A program made the translations under genes and the position numbers. A DNA stretch of 64,000 nucleotides from Cloacibacterium sp. TD35 (lineage in GTDB: Bacteria; Bacteroidota; Bacteroidia; Flavobacteriales; Weeksellaceae): the NCBI RefSeq assembly GCF_028864635.1, contig NZ_CP104850.1, positions 2,176,001 through 2,240,000 of the forward strand. The letters run 5' to 3'. Positions 61,549-64,000 of this stretch are shown here, in pieces (position 1 is the stretch's first letter; every line of letters starts with the position of its first letter). A model generated the notes under the pieces. It was not told the origin of the DNA. It made no database searches and was given only the letters and a program-made list of their open reading frames with translations.

Positions 61549-62289
61549 ATGAACGTTATAAATTTACTAAAAAATATTCTACTCAAGTCACAGGTATATG
61601 TTTCTCTGTGCGCAACGCTATTAGGCGTTTTCATCTTACAAGAGCAAGAATCTTACCAAAACCAATTGGCATTTCTTCTTTTCCTCACGTTTTGGAACGG
61701 ATATTTTTTCACGGTCTATCACAAAAGAAAATTTGCAAAAATTTGGAATATTTTAGGATTTGTTCTTATCAGTTCAATTCTTTTGAAATATTTTGATCTC
61801 AATTTTTACTTGAAATGGCTTATCGTTTTGGTTCTTGGTTTTATTTACAATGCAGATTTTTTGAGCATTAATCTTAGAAAATTTTCTTTGGTCAAAACCT
61901 TTTACGTAGGATTTATTTGGGCGCTGAGTTTGGTTTGGTTTCCTTTAAAAGAGATGAATTGGGCGTGGTTTTTTATTATTTTCTTTTATACTTCAGCCAT
62001 TACTTTTCCGTTTGAAATTAGAGATTTAAAACGAGATGATTTCACAACTTTGCCTATGAAAATTGGAATTCAAAACACCAAATATTTAAGTTATCTCTTT
62101 CTTTTTATCAGTTCAGCTCTGGCAATAAATTTTTTAAAATTTAATTATGCTTTAGCATTTTCTATCAATACAATCTTGGCTGCTATTTTGGTTTATTTAT
62201 CACATCAAAAACGTGCAGATTGGTATTATTCTTTTTTAATGGAAAGCTTGAGCTTAATGCCGTTTTTAATTCTCATTTTATTGAAGTAA
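61549..62289 (+). CDS. UbiA-like integral membrane protein
   Basis: 246 residues from the ATG at 61549. Seven to eight hydrophobic helices. The segment FEIRDLKRDDFTTLPMKIGIQNTKYLSY matches the second Asp-rich motif of UbiA prenyltransferases (D-x-x-x-D...TLP), but the first motif (NDxxD) is not evident (NGYFFTVYHKRKF), so catalysis is doubtful. A hairpin (61512-61540) lies just before this start; an earlier ATG at 61528 lies inside it and is less likely. It is divergent from the macroglobulin gene and 9 bp ahead of recF. Confidence 0.65.
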   Translation: MNVINLLKNILLKSQVYVSLCATLLGVFILQEQESYQNQLAFLLFLTFWNGYFFTVYHKRKFAKIWNILGFVLISSILLKYFDLNFYLKWLIVLVLGFIYNADFLSINLRKFSLVKTFYVGFIWALSLVWFPLKEMNWAWFFIIFFYTSAITFPFEIRDLKRDDFTTLPMKIGIQNTKYLSYLFLFISSALAINFLKFNYALAFSINTILAAILVYLSHQKRADWYYSFLMESLSLMPFLILILLK

Positions 62290-62298
62290 TTTTGCTAC

Positions 62299-63378
62299 AT
62301 GATCATCAAAAATCTGAAAATATTCAATTTCAAAAATCATAGTGAAAAATCATTCGATTTTTCGCCAGAAATCAATTGTTTCGTGGGAAATAACGGCGCA
62401 GGAAAAACCAATATTCTGGATGCGCTTCATTATCTTTCGATGGCAAAAAGTTTTCTAGGAAATCTTGATGCTCAAAACATCTTATATGACAGTGATTTTT
62501 TTGCGTTAGAAGCAGAAATTCAAGGAGAAGAAAAAAATGACATCATCAAAGTGCAATTGCCCAAAGAAGGTAAAAAAATCATTAAAAAAAATGAAAAAAC
62601 CTACGAAAGAATTGCAGACCACATTGGTTTTTTGCCAAGTGTTATGATTTCTCCATATGATGCGAATCTCATTTCTGATGGCAGCGAAAGCAGAAGAAAG
62701 TTTCTAGATGCCATGATTTCTCAGACCGATTCTGATTATCTTTTTGCCCTTATTCAGTACCAAAAAACGCTTCAGCAAAGAAATGCACTGCTCAAATATT
62801 TTGCTAAAAACAGAACTTTCGACCTCGATTCTCTAGAAATATACAATGACCCTTTAACCAAATTTGGAACTCAAATTTTTGAAAAAAGACAACGATTTGT
62901 AGCGTCTATTTTGCCAACAATCCAGCATTTCTATGAGATTATTTCAAAAGGAAACGAGAAAGTTACCGTGATTTACGAAAGTAATTTGAATGAACAAAAT
63001 TTCGAAGAAATTTTAAGCGAAAACCTTGAAAAAGACAGAGTTCTCACTTATACTTCACGAGGAATTCATAAAGATGATTTGCGCTTCGAAATGAACGGAA
63101 ATTTGATAAAAAAATTCGGAAGTCAAGGTCAACAAAAATCTTTTCTCATTGCTTTGAAATTGGCTCAAATAAAAAGGATTAAAGATATCACGAATAAAAA
63201 TCCTATTCTTCTTTTGGATGATATTTTTGATAAATTAGATGACAATAGAGTTTCTCAGTTGATAGAATTGGTAAACCAACAGAATTTCGGACAGATTTTC
63301 ATTACAGATACACACAGAGAACGTACAGAATCTGTGGTGAAAAGGATTAATGAAGAAAGTAAGATTTTTCAGATTTAA
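62299..63378 (+). CDS. recF: DNA replication and repair protein RecF
   Basis: 359 residues. SMC-like ATPase of the RecFOR gap-repair pathway. MIIKNLKIFNFKNHSEKSFDFSPEINCFVGNNGAGKTNILDALHYLSMAKSF includes Walker A; SDGSESRRKFLDAMISQ, LTYTSRGIHKDDLRFEMNG, the signature GSQGQQKSFLIALKLAQ and Walker B PILLLDDIFDKLDD follow. All motifs are intact. Followed 14 bp later by the DUF721 gene, a common recF-DUF721 pair. Confidence 0.95.
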   Translation: MIIKNLKIFNFKNHSEKSFDFSPEINCFVGNNGAGKTNILDALHYLSMAKSFLGNLDAQNILYDSDFFALEAEIQGEEKNDIIKVQLPKEGKKIIKKNEKTYERIADHIGFLPSVMISPYDANLISDGSESRRKFLDAMISQTDSDYLFALIQYQKTLQQRNALLKYFAKNRTFDLDSLEIYNDPLTKFGTQIFEKRQRFVASILPTIQHFYEIISKGNEKVTVIYESNLNEQNFEEILSENLEKDRVLTYTSRGIHKDDLRFEMNGNLIKKFGSQGQQKSFLIALKLAQIKRIKDITNKNPILLLDDIFDKLDDNRVSQLIELVNQQNFGQIFITDTHRERTESVVKRINEESKIFQI

Positions 63379-63392
63379 GAAGTAACTCAAAC

Positions 63393-63683
63393 ATGAAAAA
63401 GAAAAGAGAATATCAAAGTTCTGAATTGGTGAAAAGTTTTGCCAAGTTGTATGGTTTTGAAGATAAATTGATGGCTTTACAAGTCAAGGATTTTTTGAAA
63501 AGTTATTTAGACGAAGCCTTTTTCAAAGAAATAGAAAGTGTAAATCTGAATGAAAAAATTCTAGAAATCAGGATAAAATCTCCACTTTTCAGAAATGATT
63601 TTAGAATGAAAAAATCATTTTTCTTAAAGAAATTTCAAGAAGAATTTGGCGCAGACCAATTTATGGATGTGTATGTTTTGTAG
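63393..63683 (+). CDS. DUF721 (DciA-like) protein
   Basis: 96 residues. DUF721 pattern: an N-terminal helix pair (SSELVKSFAKLYGFEDKLMALQVKDFLKSYLDEAFF) and KILEIRIKSPLFRNDFRMKKSFFLKKFQEEFG. The family includes DciA, a loader/partner of the replicative helicase in bacteria lacking DnaC. The pairing with recF fits a replication role. Its 3-prime end overlaps the convergent gene by 23 bp. Confidence 0.88.
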   Translation: MKKKREYQSSELVKSFAKLYGFEDKLMALQVKDFLKSYLDEAFFKEIESVNLNEKILEIRIKSPLFRNDFRMKKSFFLKKFQEEFGADQFMDVYVL

Positions 63684-64000
63684 TATCCAAAATTAATTTT
63701 TTGGCTCTTTCGTCTAACACAGAACGAATTGGGAAAAAGAAAATCAGCGGATTTTTGAAGAAATATTTAATGATGCTTCGGTTAAGGTTTCTTACCTCAC
63801 CAAAGTTCACTTTTCTAGAACGGAATGCTAGAAACATTGACAATCCAAAACTTACAATAAAGTTTAAGAACCCAATTACAAATACCGTTACAAAAGCAAT
63901 AATAAACGTTTGGGTATCAATTGAAAATTCTTTTCCATATAATCCTAAGGCAAAATTTCCGGCCGCGAAGGTAATGTGACGAATATCTAAATCCAGTCCA
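63661..64000 (-). CDS. Site-specific recombinase-family (Gcr-like) protein, C-terminal part
   Basis: Runs off the right edge; 112 codons are visible, ending at 63661. The readable start of this part is LDLDIRHITFAAGNFALGLYG, then a transmembrane segment (TFIIAFVTVFVIGFLNFIVSFGLSMFLAF) and a basic tail (FRSRKVNFGEVRNLNR...FFPIRSVLDE). The LDIRH-TF-aaGN element and the membrane segment match the C terminus of the protein family named site-specific recombinase (Neisseria Gcr), as I remember it; these are probably membrane proteins of unclear function. Convergent with DUF721. Confidence 0.6.
   Translation of the reverse strand, partial: GLDLDIRHITFAAGNFALGLYGKEFSIDTQTFIIAFVTVFVIGFLNFIVSFGLSMFLAFRSRKVNFGEVRNLNRSIIKYFFKNPLIFFFPIRSVLDERAKKLILDTTKHTHP

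Noticed and set aside
63701-63979. 92-codon plus-strand frame at the right edge
   Set aside because: Antisense to the recombinase-family reading frame, which has membrane and family-like features.
1-64000. CRISPR array, tRNA, rRNA, prophage or insertion sequence
   Set aside because: No spaced direct repeats, cloverleaf-like or transposase-like sequences were seen in any gap or frame.

Overview
The window is an AT-rich chromosomal segment from a member of the Bacteroidota, most likely a yellow-pigmented Flavobacteriia of the Weeksellaceae (Chryseobacterium/Cloacibacterium-like). The evidence is: many start sites preceded by the Bacteroidota -7 box TAnnTTTG, sometimes with TTG 20 bp upstream; a type IX secretion gene (porT); a 6S-Flavo-type RNA; a menaquinone gene; a compact zeaxanthin-type carotenoid operon; and gene lengths typical of the group (645-residue GyrB, 565-residue LysRS, fused E1 alpha/beta dehydrogenase). 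No tRNA, rRNA, CRISPR, prophage or insertion sequence was seen. No stretch above 300 bases lacks a gene; the longest gaps are 31321-31593, 4478-4707 (6S RNA), 11857-12082 and 36488-36689 (inverted repeat).

Layout. 1-12 kb: housekeeping genes (idi fragment, gcvT, rny, 6S RNA, zapA with a coiled-coil partner, porT, ubiE, a KAS III-like synthase, metallophosphoesterase, a degenerate polysaccharide deacetylase, threonine dehydrogenase), then ggt at 12-13.8 kb. 13.8-28.4 kb: a large divergent light-protection locus. Leftwards from about 20.4 kb runs an operon of GTP cyclohydrolase II, crtI, crtB, a small secreted protein, crtZ, a fused CrtYcd lycopene cyclase, an SRPBCC protein and an SDR/DUF2867 protein. 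Rightwards runs a TetR-like regulator, an ABC1/AarF kinase, a DUF2256 zinc ribbon, a CRY-DASH, an FeS-BCP-type photolyase homologue without the FeS cysteines, a TIGR03643 protein, an SDR without its catalytic Tyr, a MarR regulator and a class I CPD photolyase. Between them lies a perfect 18-bp palindrome placed to cover both promoters. Pigment synthesis (phytoene to zeaxanthin), flavin supply and DNA photorepair thus appear to be one co-regulated unit. This is the most interesting system in the window.

28.4-41.4 kb: lipid kinase, gyrB, lysS, cytochrome c, lipB, a 2-oxoacid dehydrogenase E2, an acetyltransferase, rpsF-rpsR-rplI, a fused E1 and a DUF4197 lipoprotein. 41.5-45.8 kb: a type I secretion-like trio (ABC protein with a degenerate nucleotide-binding domain, HlyD, frameshifted TolC), then DUF493 and a TIGR01777 epimerase. 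47-51 kb: ArsC-family protein, deoxynucleoside kinase, glutaminyl cyclotransferase, SRPBCC and DUF1569 proteins. 51.2-55.5 kb: a TolC-HlyD-ABC-2 permease efflux operon beside a Crp/Fnr-family regulator. 55.6-61.5 kb: a 1,961-residue alpha-2-macroglobulin that lacks the thioester motif and carries a TonB-plug-like segment. 61.5-64 kb: UbiA-like protein, recF, DUF721, and the end of a site-specific-recombinase-family gene.

Several starts were moved inward because the longest frame begins at a TTG or GTG inside or upstream of a -7 box, or at an out-of-family extension. All family names come from motif reading by eye, without database searches.
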